Shown: positions 41,701-46,344, counted from the first letter of the stretch. The stretch is DNA of 64,000 nucleotides from Gari tellinella (GCA_922989275.2 OV277869.1:1178001-1242000); one strand, 5' to 3'. The notes: generated from the sequence alone by a model not told the origin. Translations and numbers: made by a program.

Positions 41701-42967
41701 GTCTTTGACGCGGCGACTGACCTTGATCTATACTGTTTGCAATACAATAAGAAGGTTTTCCAATGACACGGCTCAGGTGCCCGATTCATAAAAAAATCTT
41801 ACGACAAAAACGATCGTAAGTCTAATATTAAAAATACATTTAATTTCTGATTTCTCTATCTAATCCTGTCTCGTGACACTTCTTTGGAATCGTCTTTTCA
41901 AGACGATTCCAAAGAGGTATCACAAGACAGGATTAGATAGAGAAATAAGTAATAATTGAGACTTTTATCATCCGACTAACGACAACGTTTGTCGTAAGAA
42001 GTTTTATGAAACGGGCCCCAGAGATATTTCTGTACCTGTTTCAGTATGGTGTGTGACTGCGCAAGAAACGCTAACAACAACCAGATGCTTTCCCTTGCCT
42101 CTGCCCAGTACCAACAGAAAATTACCCAGTTAGTTCAGTCTGGCCGATACGATACCAAGGACGATTTCACTGTGGTGCTACAACCATTCTTCCACAGCAC
42201 GGAACCAGTCAAAATGGCCGTACGTATAAATCTAGCTCTTCCGGTAACTTTTATGACCTCCCTTGTCGACTCTCCAGTTTGGCGCGAAAATCGAGTTTTG
42301 GGAAATATCCAACTCAAAATGATGTCCTGCTATCTGGGAAAACGTTATTTTTTTCATTACACGCGATCGCCAAGAGTTTGGAGCCAGATCAGACGCCGAA
42401 TAACTCGACGTCTGACCAGGCTTCAAATTGTCCGCCGCTCTGAATAAAATAGGTTTTAATGTCTTTCATTTTTAATATTGTAATTGTCTAACTTTTCATA
42501 ATGCTATCGTTAAGGTTTTGGGTGTGTGGTTTTGATTTAGGCTCATCGAAATGAAATATATCATAAAACCGGTAGAGCAGAAAGGCTGTATAGGAGTTAA
42601 CATAAATACGAGTAACTAACAGTTTTAACCCAGATCAGATGCCGCGTTACTCGGCGTCTGATATGCGTTCAAACTCTTTGCAAAAGTTAACTCTGTAATG
42701 ATCAGTTAGATGTCCCTCCCTATAACATCTCCCTCCGAATATGTGTCTCTCTCCGGGTGTTGTTGTAGAGAGGGGGCATTATTATACTGCAAAGTAAATT
42801 CTTTACTTCTGATTGGCTAACGAGCCGTAGACGTGAACCCATGTACTGAAATTCCATATTGTCTTTTCAAGAGTGGACAATACGACCTGGCTTACTTCGC
42901 TCCGGACTGTTTCCACTTCAGTGATATTGGACAGAATGCTGCGGCCACATCTCTCTGGAATAACATC
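20693..42967 (+). CDS. PLB1: Phospholipase B1-like SGNH esterase, ten identified exons
   Basis: Ten exons, all but the first with recognised acceptors, read as a single-repeat relative of phospholipase B1, a secreted or membrane-bound enzyme that removes acyl chains from phospholipids and lysophospholipids. The sequence shows a signal peptide (MMLRAFLVFCLILAIS), block I GDSLT with the nucleophile Ser (exon 4), block II NVAVAGETS (exon 6), block III FIGGNDLC (exon 7), HANVPRAFVNL (exon 8), GRYDTKDDFTVV (exon 9) and block V FAPDCFHFS with the catalytic Asp and His (exon 10). Phases join without stops except between exons 4 and 5: exon 4 ends in phase 0 while exon 5 needs two preceding bases, so an exon carrying the segment after GDSLT is missing or unrecognised. 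No terminal exon or stop codon was found. Introns are full of MITEs. It is probably a real gene, incompletely resolved. Confidence 0.85.
20825..21860. repeat. 95-bp tandem repeat, about 11 copies
   Basis: CCCCATCTC recurs every 95 bp from 20874 to 21824. Copies are almost identical; the visible variant is CGTATAGT for CGGGTAGT at about 21746. The unit is itself built from a GGATATAACRAAA-type sub-motif. The repeated 66-aa frames it yields on the minus strand are not genes. Confidence 0.95.
21863..22108. mobile_element. MITE TA-2 with HP-A cassette
   Basis: The ends CAGTGGAGAATCTGTTATTC and their complement have TA on both sides (21861-21862, 22109-22110). The HP-A cassette at about 21924-21991 uses the GGAGCC/GGCTCC version with CCCGG centre. 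It is inserted in the TA-5 element. Confidence 0.9.
22275..22344. repeat. HP-A hairpin cassette
   Basis: The arms CAAATTGTTTGGATCCAGAT and GTCAGGATCCAAACAGTTTG surround a CGCGTAACGCG centre. It probably belongs to a decayed TTAA-3 element. Confidence 0.75.
22436..22723. mobile_element. MITE TA-2 with doubled left end
   Basis: A first terminal repeat starts at 22436. It is followed by ACGTCATTGGTGACGTCA and then a second copy of the terminal repeat from 22478. The right end is single. TA flanks the outer ends. The HP-A cassette is at about 22538-22607. The copy at 26963-27250 has the same structure. Confidence 0.85.
22724..23279. other. Stretch with MITE remnants
   Basis: A collapsed HP-A lies at about 22863-22901, where CAAACAGTTTGAATCCTGAT runs straight into the short remnant CAAACTTTTTGAC. 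Nothing else is recognised. Confidence 0.4.
23280..23695. mobile_element. Chimera: TTAA-1 left half fused to TA-1 right half
   Basis: The left part has the TTAA-1 interior (CACTGCAGAAGATAGTTCCA) and the HP-B left arm up to AATGCGCTTTAATG (about 23459). This joins directly to CAGATCAGACACCGCG, the inner arm of the HP-A cassette of a TA-1 element. That element continues to its right end CACTG before TA at 23696. The junction lies at the centres of the two palindromes. Confidence 0.75.
23696..24092. other. Stretch with no recognised gene
   Basis: A short frame at 23927-24154 partly overlaps the palindrome that follows and shows no domain. Nothing else is seen. Confidence 0.35.
24093..24237. repeat. 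Large palindrome (ACTCGTTTAATAAA family)
   Basis: The arms TTCATAATTTATTGGATTTA and TAAATCCAATAAATTATGAA are perfect complements. Inner arms GTTTTAGAAAACGATAAAAA pair as well. A related palindrome is at 28672-28790, and half copies occur near 6040 and 9870. Confidence 0.85.
24340..24995 (-). repeat. Long interspersed repeat, reverse orientation
   Basis: Blocks such as CAAAATTGTTCAAA, GACCCTCGGGTCAAA and GGAAAACCTTTAAAATCTTC recur several times. They are the reverse complement of the repeats at 62573-64000. It is non-coding. Confidence 0.6.
25024..25267. mobile_element. MITE TTAA-2 with HP-M cassette
   Basis: TTAA lies at 25020-25023 and 25268-25271. The left end is CTCTTTCCTCCCTGAAAC. The HP-M cassette at 25128-25194 has near-perfect arms AAACAGTGAAGACCCTGATC and centre GCTCCTTTCGGAGC. 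The element is inserted in the long interspersed repeat. Confidence 0.9.
25272..25742. other. Stretch with no recognised gene
   Basis: It begins with more of the long interspersed repeat. A fragment TGTGTTTAAACGGGAAAGAA near 25394 resembles the TA-2 interior. A 101-aa minus frame (25283-25588) shows no domain. Confidence 0.4.
25743..25843. mobile_element. Hairpin-less deletion derivative of MITE TTAA-3
   Basis: TTAA at 25739-25742 is followed by TCCTTTCACTGCAATGACGT. The right end is GGCAGTGAAGGGGTTA. Only about 100 bp remain and the HP-A cassette is absent. A TA-2 element is inserted immediately at its right end. Confidence 0.7.
25847..26092. mobile_element. MITE TA-2 with HP-A cassette
   Basis: The left end is CAGTGGAGAATCTGTTATTC, the right end GATTCTCCACTA, with TA on both sides. 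The HP-A cassette at about 25967-26033 has centre CCGGGTTACCCGG. The orientation is opposite to the copy at 21863. Confidence 0.9.
26303..26505. mobile_element. MITE TTAA-2 with HP-M cassette
   Basis: The left TTAA is at 26299-26302 with CTCTTTCAAC after it. The right end is degenerate (AATGAGTTTA). The HP-M cassette at about 26427-26492 has centre GGTTCCTATAGGAACC. Its right end is about 33 nt upstream of PLB1 exon 2. Confidence 0.65.
26538..26650 (+). CDS. PLB1: PLB1-like exon 2
   Basis: The acceptor GTTTCAG ends at 26537 and the donor GTAAGT is at 26651. It encodes (D)AKFNKHERLKEVMLMVQN and on to KIADAR, phase 1 to 0. A basic, probably helical propeptide-like segment. Confidence 0.8.
26742..26960. 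mobile_element. Truncated MITE TTAA-1
   Basis: The outer part TAGCCTGTTTCTATTTTTGA and a damaged HP-B cassette (26792-26850) are followed by AATGGAGGAATGGACTAAAT. The end is lost where TA-2 begins. A lone HP-A left arm precedes it (26730-26746). Confidence 0.6.
26963..27250. mobile_element. MITE TA-2 with doubled left end
   Basis: The outer terminal repeat at 26963 is followed by TGACGTCATTGGTGACGTCA and then a second terminal repeat from 27005. The right end is single and TA flanks both sides. The HP-A cassette is at about 27121-27188. Confidence 0.9.
27345..27702. mobile_element. MITE TA-1 with HP-A cassette
   Basis: The left end is CAGCGCTCCCTCTCTACAAC, the right end GAGAGGGAGCGCTG, with TA on both sides. 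Note the matching CAGCGC/GCGCTG change at both ends. The HP-A cassette at 27540-27603 has one arm change. Confidence 0.9.
27800..27881 (+). CDS. PLB1: PLB1-like exon 3
   Basis: The acceptor TGTACACAG ends at 27799 and the donor GTATGT is at 27882. It encodes AKLLSNTKRQASAFGCAQPL and ASSTPTS, phase 0 to 1. Confidence 0.75.
28057..28311. mobile_element. 6-bp-TSD MITE (J family) with embedded HP-B
   Basis: The ends are CAGGGCTGCCATAAGTTGAC and CCGGAGAAATGGCAGCCCTG. The flanks are ATACGG and ATACGA, so a 6-bp duplication with one change is likely. A TTAA-1-like end (ACCTTTACCCCGTAGCC) and an HP-B cassette (28179-28250) lie inside, as in the copy at 45698. Confidence 0.75.
28320..28450. mobile_element. 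TTAA-1 remnant, left half
   Basis: CATTGAAGAAAATAGTTCCA, ATACAGTTATGAA and TAGCAGATGGAAGCTTAAAG follow TTAA-1 order, then the element breaks off before the cassette centre. Confidence 0.6.
28672..28790. repeat. Palindrome of the ACTCGTT...CACTCATGTAA family
   Basis: The arms TCATTTTTAATACACTCGTT and AATTCGTTTATTAAAAATGA pair, around GACGCGAGCCAAGGCTCGCG. Confidence 0.8.
28847..28905 (+). CDS. PLB1: PLB1-like exon 4 (GDSL block)
   Basis: The acceptor TTTCAG ends at 28846 and the donor GTAAGA is at 28906. It encodes VHDLRPEHVNVVAAMGDSLT, with the catalytic Ser in GDSL. Phase 1 to 0. Confidence 0.9.
28906..29829. other. Intronic stretch
   Basis: It holds a decayed HP-A cassette (about 29260-29335). 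I searched by eye for the exon that should follow GDSLT and did not find one here or up to 33250. Confidence 0.4.
29830..30440. repeat. Imperfect direct duplication split by a TA-2 MITE
   Basis: 29830-29971 and 30290-30440 share blocks such as TATAGGTATAAACTTGTAAT, ACACATAGAAAGCATTTTTT and ATCAATAAATTCTA. A TA-2 element lies between them. Confidence 0.7.
29992..30237. mobile_element. MITE TA-2 with HP-A cassette
   Basis: The left end is CAGTGGAGAAAACGTTATTC and the right end GAATAACAGATTCTCCACTG, with TA on both sides. The HP-A cassette is at about 30054-30120. Confidence 0.9.
30603..30846. mobile_element. MITE TTAA-1, reverse, with HP-B cassette
   Basis: TTAA lies at 30599-30602 and 30847-30850. 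The left end is CCCATTACCCCAAAG. The HP-B cassette at about 30650-30720 has centre GTGCCTTAAGGCAC. The right part includes TTCTTCAGCGGAGGAATAAA. Confidence 0.9.
30851..32135. mobile_element. TTAA-1 remnant split by the L element
   Basis: The left fragment has CCAGAATGCGTCTGATACGC and the right fragment ACTGTATAACATGGAACTAT ending ATGGG before TTAA (32136). The left end directly abuts the previous TTAA-1 copy. Confidence 0.65.
30902..32032. mobile_element. L element: 1.1-kb transposon with 5-bp duplication and dense sub-repeats
   Basis: The ends GCTAGGTTCACACCAACGGC and GCCGTTGGTGTGAACCTAGC are complementary, and ATAAT is duplicated exactly (30897-30901, 32033-32037). The interior is full of degenerate AAAGCGTAAC / AAAGCTTGAT units. 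They read forward in the left third and right half, and as GTTACGCTTT-type complements in the middle. No transposase frame was seen. The superfamily is not assigned. Confidence 0.8.
32157..32262. mobile_element. TA-4 remnant, right half
   Basis: GGAGCTTTCTGATTTATTGT, AGCTGTCACCT, CAGTGGTCGTAA and GGAGGTTTTAT follow the order of the right half of TA-4. Confidence 0.55.
32354..32817. mobile_element. MITE TA-1 with doubled left end and HP-A cassette
   Basis: TAGTGCTCCCTCCCTACAAC at 32354 runs for about 65 bp. A second, complete left end (CAGTTCTCCCTCCCTACAAC) follows at about 32429. The HP-A cassette is at about 32614-32681. The right end is degenerate (GGAGCACTGAA). Confidence 0.75.
33251..33297 (+). 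CDS. PLB1: PLB1-like exon 5
   Basis: The acceptor TTTACAG ends at 33250 and the donor GTACGT is at 33298. It encodes (S)IGGDLNYEQGVQTLP, phase 2 to 1. The phase shows that a preceding exon is missing from my model. Confidence 0.75.
33333..33545. mobile_element. MITE TTAA-3 with HP-A cassette
   Basis: TTAA at 33333 is followed by CCGCTTCACTACCATGACGT. The HP-A cassette at about 33444-33510 has two arm changes. The right end AATGGTTA is decayed. A half HP-M lies upstream at about 33087-33140. Confidence 0.7.
33546..34587. other. Intronic stretch
   Basis: AT-rich with no MITE or gene recognised. 34077-34150 is bounded by TTTTCTACAG and GTAAGT, but its phase does not fit the exons on either side. 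Confidence 0.4.
34588..35650. repeat. P-type repeat (CAGGGGCGTAGC) with diverged internal repeats
   Basis: It starts CAGGGGCGTAGCCAG. CACTTCAGAGCTCACCATTT (or a close variant) followed by TTTTTCTCCC and GTATTCAGTG recurs four times (about 34732, 35154, 35457, 35576). No right terminal repeat was found. A related element spans 54723-56814. Confidence 0.6.
35778..36200. mobile_element. TTAA-1 interrupted in its hairpin stem by TTAA-2
   Basis: The left TTAA-1 part (CTCATTACTCCAAAACTACG to CAGATGGAAG) is cut at the TTAA within the HP-B arm. The right arm resumes after 36140 with CTCGGGCTGAAAGTAAAGG. The inner element occupies 35891-36136. Confidence 0.75.
35891..36136. mobile_element. MITE TTAA-2 with HP-M cassette
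   Basis: TTAA lies at 35887-35890 and 36137-36140. The left end is CTCTTTCCTCCCTGACCC and the right end GGGTTCAAAGGG. The HP-M cassette at about 35998-36063 is nearly perfect with centre GGCTCCGAAAGGAGCC. Confidence 0.9.
36336..36581. mobile_element. MITE TA-2 with HP-A cassette
   Basis: CAGTGGAGAATCTGTTATTC and its complement have TA on both sides. The HP-A cassette at about 36399-36464 has one arm change in the centre (CCGGATAACCCGG). It ends 84 nt upstream of PLB1 exon 6. Confidence 0.9.
36665..36776 (+). CDS. PLB1: PLB1-like exon 6 (block II)
   Basis: The acceptor GTATCAG ends at 36664 and the donor GTGAGT is at 36777. It encodes (N)ILRKYNPHIVGQSYGHCD and on to NVAVAGETS, the block II Gly region. 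Phase 1 to 2. Confidence 0.85.
36790..37055 (+). repeat. (GTT)n-rich low-complexity region
   Basis: Interrupted GTT runs with a recurring GAGTATATATGGCGGGTTGT-type unit. Confidence 0.85.
37063..37708. mobile_element. Unclassified element with TA flanks
   Basis: The ends CCTGACTCTCTATTTAAG and CTTAAATAGAGAGTCAGG are perfect complements next to TA. The interior is not coding and has no cassette. Confidence 0.7.
37716..37890. repeat. Long palindrome
   Basis: Inner arms GGTAGCAGGGAAGACCTTGA and CTCAAGGTCTTCCCTGCTAC pair perfectly around a GTTGCCCTCGGCCGTTGGCC centre. Looser outer arms (CATTTGTTTGATAG, TATGAAACAAATG) extend it to about 170 bp. Confidence 0.85.
37891..38760 (+). repeat. Compound (GTT)n minisatellite, about 150-bp unit, five copies
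   Basis: GAAGCMTATCACTGTTGTTA recurs at about 38034, 38186, 38336, 38483 and 38630 with GTT/GTC runs between. The long Val-rich frame across it is a consequence of the repeat, because GTT runs are open in every frame. Confidence 0.95.
38830..39226. other. Intronic stretch with nothing recognised
   Basis: No repeat, palindrome or coding signal seen. Confidence 0.35.
39227..39459. mobile_element. MITE TA-2, diverged, with HP-A cassette
   Basis: The ends CAGTAGAGAAAACGTTATTC and AAGATATTTTCTCTACTG are clear, but TA flanks are not. The HP-A cassette at about 39331-39399 has two arm changes. Confidence 0.75.
39556..39744. mobile_element. Inverted-repeat element, unclassified
   Basis: The ends CTGTGTTCATTAGCG and CGCTAATGAACACAG pair. 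The inner segments TCAGGGCGCCCA and TGGGCGCCCTGA pair as well. Only this copy is seen. Confidence 0.65.
39770..39986. mobile_element. MITE TTAA-1, reverse, with HP-B cassette
   Basis: The left end CATTACCCAATACC is decayed. The HP-B cassette at about 39806-39872 has centre GTGCCTTAAGGCAC. The right end GGGGTAATGGG precedes TTAA at 39987. Confidence 0.8.
39991..40305. repeat. TA-2 fragment followed by GTT low-complexity DNA
   Basis: 39991-40119 matches the TA-2 interior (CGCAAACG) with an HP-A cassette that ends partway through its right arm. From there to 40305 the sequence is TTATTA/GTT-rich. Confidence 0.65.
40354..40489 (+). CDS. PLB1: PLB1-like exon 7 (block III)
   Basis: The acceptor TTTCTAG ends at 40353 and the donor GTAAGT is at 40490. 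It encodes (Q)DMPDQARDLVQRLKSPN and on to FIGGNDLCAYCHDS, with the block III Gly and Asn. Phase 2 to 0. Confidence 0.9.
40490..40985. repeat. Long interspersed repeat fragment in intron
   Basis: AACTATTATGGCCAGAGCTT, CACCCCAGGGGTCATGTGAC and GGTGAGCGATATTTAGG belong to the same dispersed non-coding repeat group as 62573-64000. Confidence 0.5.
40990..41228. mobile_element. 5-bp-TSD MITE (H family) next to exon 8
   Basis: The ends GGCACGTTTCATAAAACTTC and GAAGTTTTATTAAACGGGCC are flanked by an exact TCTGG duplication (40985-40989, 41229-41233). It is 239 bp long. The central palindrome carries TGTCACAAGACAGGATTAGA. Exon 8 begins 19 nt after the duplication. Confidence 0.9.
41253..41410 (+). 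CDS. PLB1: PLB1-like exon 8
   Basis: The acceptor TTCTTATTCAG ends at 41252 and the donor GTGAGT is at 41411. It encodes NTHSPDNYIAKIQEALDIIH, ANVPRAFVNLAQIFDIT and on to FFCNFVT. Phase 0 to 2. Confidence 0.9.
41671..41739. repeat. Hairpin cassette intermediate between HP-A and HP-M
   Basis: The arms AAACAGTGTAGATCAAGACC and GACCTTGATCTATACTGTTT have an HP-M-like outer part and an HP-A-like CGCGTC centre. It links the two cassette types. Confidence 0.8.
41776..42018. mobile_element. H-family MITE next to exon 9
   Basis: The ends GTGCCCGATTCATAAAAAAA and AAGTTTTATGAAACGGGCCC are clear, with the same internal palindrome as the other H copies. The target duplication is not clean. Exon 9 begins 26 nt after its right end. 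Confidence 0.8.
42045..42219 (+). CDS. PLB1: PLB1-like exon 9
   Basis: The acceptor TGTTTCAG ends at 42044 and the donor GTACGT is at 42220. It encodes (N)MVCDCARNANNNQMLSLA through GRYDTKDDFTVVLQPFFH to EPVKMA. Phase 2 to 0. Confidence 0.9.
42325..42785. mobile_element. Remnants of TA-2 and TA-1 in intron
   Basis: A TA-2 piece with decayed HP-A occupies about 42335-42433. A separate HP-A cassette (about 42615-42682) is followed by the TA-1 right end, GTTGTAGAGAGGGGGCATTA, at about 42761-42780. Confidence 0.65.
42872..42967 (+). CDS. PLB1: PLB1-like exon 10 (block V, Asp-His)
   Basis: The acceptor GTCTTTTCAAG ends at 42871 and the donor GTATGT is at 42968. It encodes SGQYDLAYFAPDCFHFSDIG then QNAAATSLWNNI, with the catalytic Asp and His in PDCFHFS. 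I chose this acceptor over the TAG at 42831 because it keeps phase 0 and avoids an immediate TGA. Confidence 0.85.
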
Positions 42968-42999
42968 GTATGTTCCTATTGTATTCATATCCAATTCTT

Positions 43000-43410
43000 C
43001 TTGGTTTCCCTTTGTCTGTCTGAACTGCACGTGTGCGTCTATCTGCTCGAGGCTCGCTATGTCCTGTTTGGCTGTCTGTTTTCGTCAGTCTCTCTCAGTC
43101 TCTGTCTTTCTGTCTCTGGTTTTCTCTCTCCCACTGGCTGTATGTCTCTCTCTCTCTCTGCGCTTGACTGTCTGTTCCCTCTCACATTTTCGTTAACACT
43201 ATATATCTGTCTCTCTCTGTCTCTGTTATTCCCTGACTCTCCCTCTCCCTTTCTGTCCCTGTATATCTGTATCTCTCTTCCCCTGTCTGTATCTCTCTGT
43301 TTTCTATATGTCTCTGTCTGTGTGTCTCTTTTTCTGCCTATGTATGTTTGTATGTCTGTTTGTCTATGTCTGTCTCTATATCTCTTCTCCCTGTCTGTCT
43401 CTCTTGTATT
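43000..43410 (+). repeat. CT-rich (TCTG/TCTC) low-complexity region
   Basis: Degenerate CTCT, TGTCTG and TCTCTG tracts. The 193-aa frame through it is Ser/Leu-rich and follows from the repeat. Confidence 0.85.
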
Positions 43411-43411
43411 G

Positions 43412-43761
43412 TAAAACCTTATTAAAATCCACCCTCAATGGTCAAAACTGGACTAGACTTATATTGAAATTGGAATTGTCCATTAAAATTTCAGGGTGAA
43501 TGAGTTAACGGATGCAGTTATGAGATTACATTAGAGAATACGTTATTCTTTCCCGTTTAAACGCAAAAGCAACGCAAATGCAATTCACTAAAATGTAGCA
43601 AAAACAGTTTTTGACATGTCTACCTATTTATTTTAATGTTAGTGGCACACAATTTGGAGTCTGATCAGACGCAGGGTTACCTGGCGTCTGGTTTGTCTCC
43701 AAACTGTTTGCAATGAAAATAATAGTTTTAGCGTACATGCGTTTATTTGGAAAAAATAACG
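43412..43761. mobile_element. TTAA-2 fragment followed by a TA-2 copy truncated on the right
   Basis: 43412-43503 matches the non-cassette part of TTAA-2, ending AGGGTGAATGAGTTAA. A TA-2 element starts near 43529 (TTAGAGAATACGTTATTC) with an HP-A cassette at about 43646-43712. Its right end breaks off at AAAAAATAACG. Confidence 0.65.
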
Positions 43762-43773
43762 TGTGATTATTAT

Positions 43774-43806
43774 GATGAACCAGTTGGGCAAATAAATGTA
43801 CGCCAT
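43774..43806 (+). pseudogene. Possible remnant of the next PLB1-like exon
   Basis: In one frame it reads DEPVGQINVRH. As I recall, vertebrate PLB1 repeats have an EPVGQ...RH segment after the WNN of block V, so this would be the expected next exon. No acceptor AG precedes it, because truncated TA-2 sequence abuts it, and a stop follows soon after. Weak. Confidence 0.3.
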
Positions 43807-43912
43807 GTTATGTTTCTTACATATGTAGTTTGAGCCCGTTGGTCAGAAGGCACAGCAATGGGACATTCATGGGTCGGTCCAATGTCCAAACACCTACGTA
43901 AGTTGATATATA

Positions 43913-44335
43913 GAGGATAATCAATTGCTTTGGATTGGTATGAAAAATATATCACGAGAATGGGTTGTTATCGGGTTAAAAAAGAGTCCGCGGTACGAGT
44001 TTTTTAACCGGATAACAACCCATTCGAGTGATATATCCATCCAAAGCAATTGATTATTCAATTTTCTTTTATGTATCTTTCAATGATGTTTTTACAGAGA
44101 AAACGCACAACATTAAATGTTTACACATGACGTAAAAAATAGTTCCGGCAAAAACGATATCGTCACTGCAAAAGTGATATCGTCACTAGTAGTGGTTATA
44201 TCAACTGTGACACATAAGAAATTTATCTAACTGAGAAATCTCTATAAATCATCTATATGTATATAGAGGATAATCAATTCCTTTGGATTGATATGAAAAA
44301 GATAACACGAGAATGGGTTGTTATCTGGTTAAAAA
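43913..44335. repeat. Palindrome plus a second half copy
   Basis: The arms GAGAATGGGTTGTTATCGGG and GGATAACAACCCATTCGAG pair, with outer arms GATAATCAATTGCTTTGGAT and CCAAAGCAATTGATTATTC. A half copy lies at 44267-44335. Confidence 0.75.
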
Positions 44336-44339
44336 CGCA

Positions 44340-44425
44340 TTTATCATAGCAGGCGGTAGCCTAAAGCATGCTGCAGTTAAATCAGAATGACCATTCTGCT
44401 TTACTTTCAACCTGCTTTCAAGTGG
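44340..44425. mobile_element. HP-B cassette remnant
   Basis: The left arm is decayed (AGCATGCTGCAGTTAAATCA). The right arm CTGCTTTACTTTCAACCTGC is well kept. Confidence 0.6.
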
Positions 44426-44601
44426 TAACGTGAATTTAACGGATGCATTGATATTTTATATAGATATTGTTTGATTTTGTAGGGTAAAGGCGATGGGCGC
44501 TTCAGAACGGCAAAGAATTGATTTTGCCTTGTTGGTTTTGTTTGTAAAGTTAAAAATAAACAATCAGGGAAGAGTTTTGTTTTTGTCATCATCTATATTA
44601 A

Positions 44602-45094
44602 CACGTTCAACCCGGGCGACGAGTATACTGGTCATTTACAAACAGTGTACCTCTTAGGATTACACTTGTCCCATGCAAACAGTGTAGATCCTGAGCAGAG
44701 GGCTCCTTAACCCTTTACCTTATAGAAGCGACTTTTAGCGTATTTAATTCATTCCTCCGCTGAAGAAAATAGTTCCAATTTAATCAGTCATGATTATATA
44801 GTATAGGGAAAATTTTCAATATTCTAGCCCATGGAAGCTTAAAGCAGGCTGAATGTAAAGCAGAATGCGCCTTAGGGCGCATTCTGCTTTACTTTCAACC
44901 TGCTTTAAGTGGTCACCTATCTTGAATACTAGAAATAGGCTATCAGGTAAAGGGTTAAGGAGCCCTCTGATCAGGGTCTGCACTGTTTGTTATTTTGAAA
45001 TAAATTGTTAAAATCAACCCTAAATAGTCAAAAATGGACTAGACGCATTTTGATATTGGAATTGTCCATTAAAAGTTTCAGGGATTAATGAGTG
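44602..45094. mobile_element. MITE TTAA-2 split at its palindrome centre by TTAA-1
   Basis: TTAA is at 44598. The HP-M left arm CAAACAGTGTAGATCCTGAG runs to GGCTCC at 44706. The right arm resumes at 44959 with GGAGCCCTCTGATCAGGGTC. The inserted element with its two TTAA copies lies exactly between. The right end near 45094 is degenerate. Confidence 0.9.
44711..44954. mobile_element. MITE TTAA-1 inserted in an HP-M centre
   Basis: TTAA copies are at 44707-44710 and 44955-44958. The ends are CCCTTTACCTTATAG and CTATCAGGTAAAGGG. The HP-B cassette at about 44837-44910 has centre GCGCCTTAGGGCGC. Removing it restores a GGCTCCTTAAGGAGCC palindrome in the host element. Confidence 0.95.
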
Positions 45095-45260
45095 AACTCG
45101 CCTGCTATAAAGATTTCTATCAGACAGAAGGACGGAAAGATAAACAGACTTTTGAAAAAACAACAGATAAACAGACAAACAGATAGACAGACTGATGGAC
45201 AGATAAACCATCAATATATGATCCGCTCCCGTCCATTTTATATAGGGGAAAACATAACTA
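45095..45260. repeat. ACAGA/GATA low-complexity tract
   Basis: Interrupted AACAGATA, GACAGACTG and GGAAGGA-type units. Confidence 0.6.
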
Positions 45261-45470
45261 CAGTGTAGAAAAAGTTATTCTTTCCTGTTTAAACGCAAAC
45301 GCATCATAATAAAACGAAGAAAAGGATAATATTGACTGTTCTTGTAAATCTGGATGGTGAATAGTTTGGAGCCTTATCAGACGCCGGGTTACCCGGCGCC
45401 TGATCTGGCTCCAATTGTTTGCAATGGAAATAGTAGTTTTAACGAAAACGCGTTTATTGGGAAAAAATAT
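45261..45470. mobile_element. MITE TA-2, diverged, with HP-A cassette
   Basis: The left end is CAGTGTAGAAAAAGTTATTC after TA. The HP-A cassette at about 45358-45422 has centre CCGGGTTACCCGG. The right end GTTTATTGGGAAAAAATA is worn. Confidence 0.7.
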
Positions 45471-45697
45471 ATCGCCTGCAAGTGTTTTAAGAACAAGGCC
45501 ATTTTACCTTATAATTACAAGTTCTTTTTCAAGTTTTACAAATTTTATTTGAAACACATAGCCCATACTGCCACACTGAGAGATACAAACACAAAGCCAA
45601 TGAAATTAACACAGAGAAAACAACCACACGGTATAAAAAGTAGCCAACACAGTATAACCCATATAGTCCCTGCATGTATCCGAGAATCATAAAGTAT

Positions 45698-45954
45698 CAG
45701 GGCTACCATTTCTCCGGATTTTTCCTAAATATCCGGATTTGTTTTCACAACATGGTTTCTTAAAGCAGGCTGAAAGTAAAGAGGAATGCGCCCTCAGGCG
45801 CATTCTGCTTTACTTACAGCCTGCTTTAAGTAGTCGAATGTAAAAAAAAGAAAAGAAAAGGGCTATAGGGTAAAGGTACCATTCGTAAAATCGCACTTGA
45901 AAAATTCAAATTTGGAAATCTTAGGATTTTTCATGTCAACTTACGGCAGCCCTG
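45698..45954. mobile_element. 6-bp-TSD MITE (J family), reverse, with HP-B
   Basis: The ends CAGGGCTACCATTTCTCCGG and TCAACTTACGGCAGCCCTG have an exact AAGTAT duplication (45692-45697, 45955-45960). An HP-B cassette (about 45762-45830) and a TTAA-1-like end lie at the same internal place as in 28057-28311. Confidence 0.85.
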
Positions 45955-45964
45955 AAGTATACAT

Positions 45965-46344
45965 CGTGGAAACCCTCCAAACCGCCTCTAAGTACCAGAA
46001 TTCTCTCTAAACCGGACACAAAGTTTGGTCCCGTTTCCAACCCTTCTTTATTTTAACCTATAAAACCAAAACTACGCCTTTTACACATTTGATTAATTCC
46101 TTATTAATGAATATGTGTCATCAGAAATAATGTCTATATTCTAGTAGATTATAGCTTAAAGCAGGTTGAAAGTAAAGCAGAATGCGCCTTAATGCGCAGT
46201 CTGATTTATTTTTAACCTGCTTTAAGTGGTCAGCTATATTCCATACGTAAAACAAACTATGGTGTTAATGGGTTAAAACCCCTTTAAACCGGACATTAAT
46301 GTTGTTCCCAAGGGACACATTTCCGGTTTAGAGGGGTTTTACTG
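45965..46344. mobile_element. MITE TA-3 with nested TTAA-1
   Basis: The right end GGTTTAGAGGGGTTTTACTG is clear and the left end is worn. Inside, TTAA at 46053 and 46273 bound a TTAA-1 copy with a damaged HP-B cassette (about 46152-46228). It shares its nested layout with 8819-9186. Confidence 0.8.

Noticed and set aside
42832..42871. Exon 10 of PLB1 starting after the TAG at 42829-42831
   Set aside because: In phase 0 it gives an immediate TGA; the acceptor at 42871 keeps the frame and aligns with the family.
42833..43414. 193-aa frame that extends PLB1 exon 10 into Ser/Leu-rich sequence
   Set aside because: The part beyond 42967 is CT low-complexity DNA and a good donor (GTATGT) ends the exon there.
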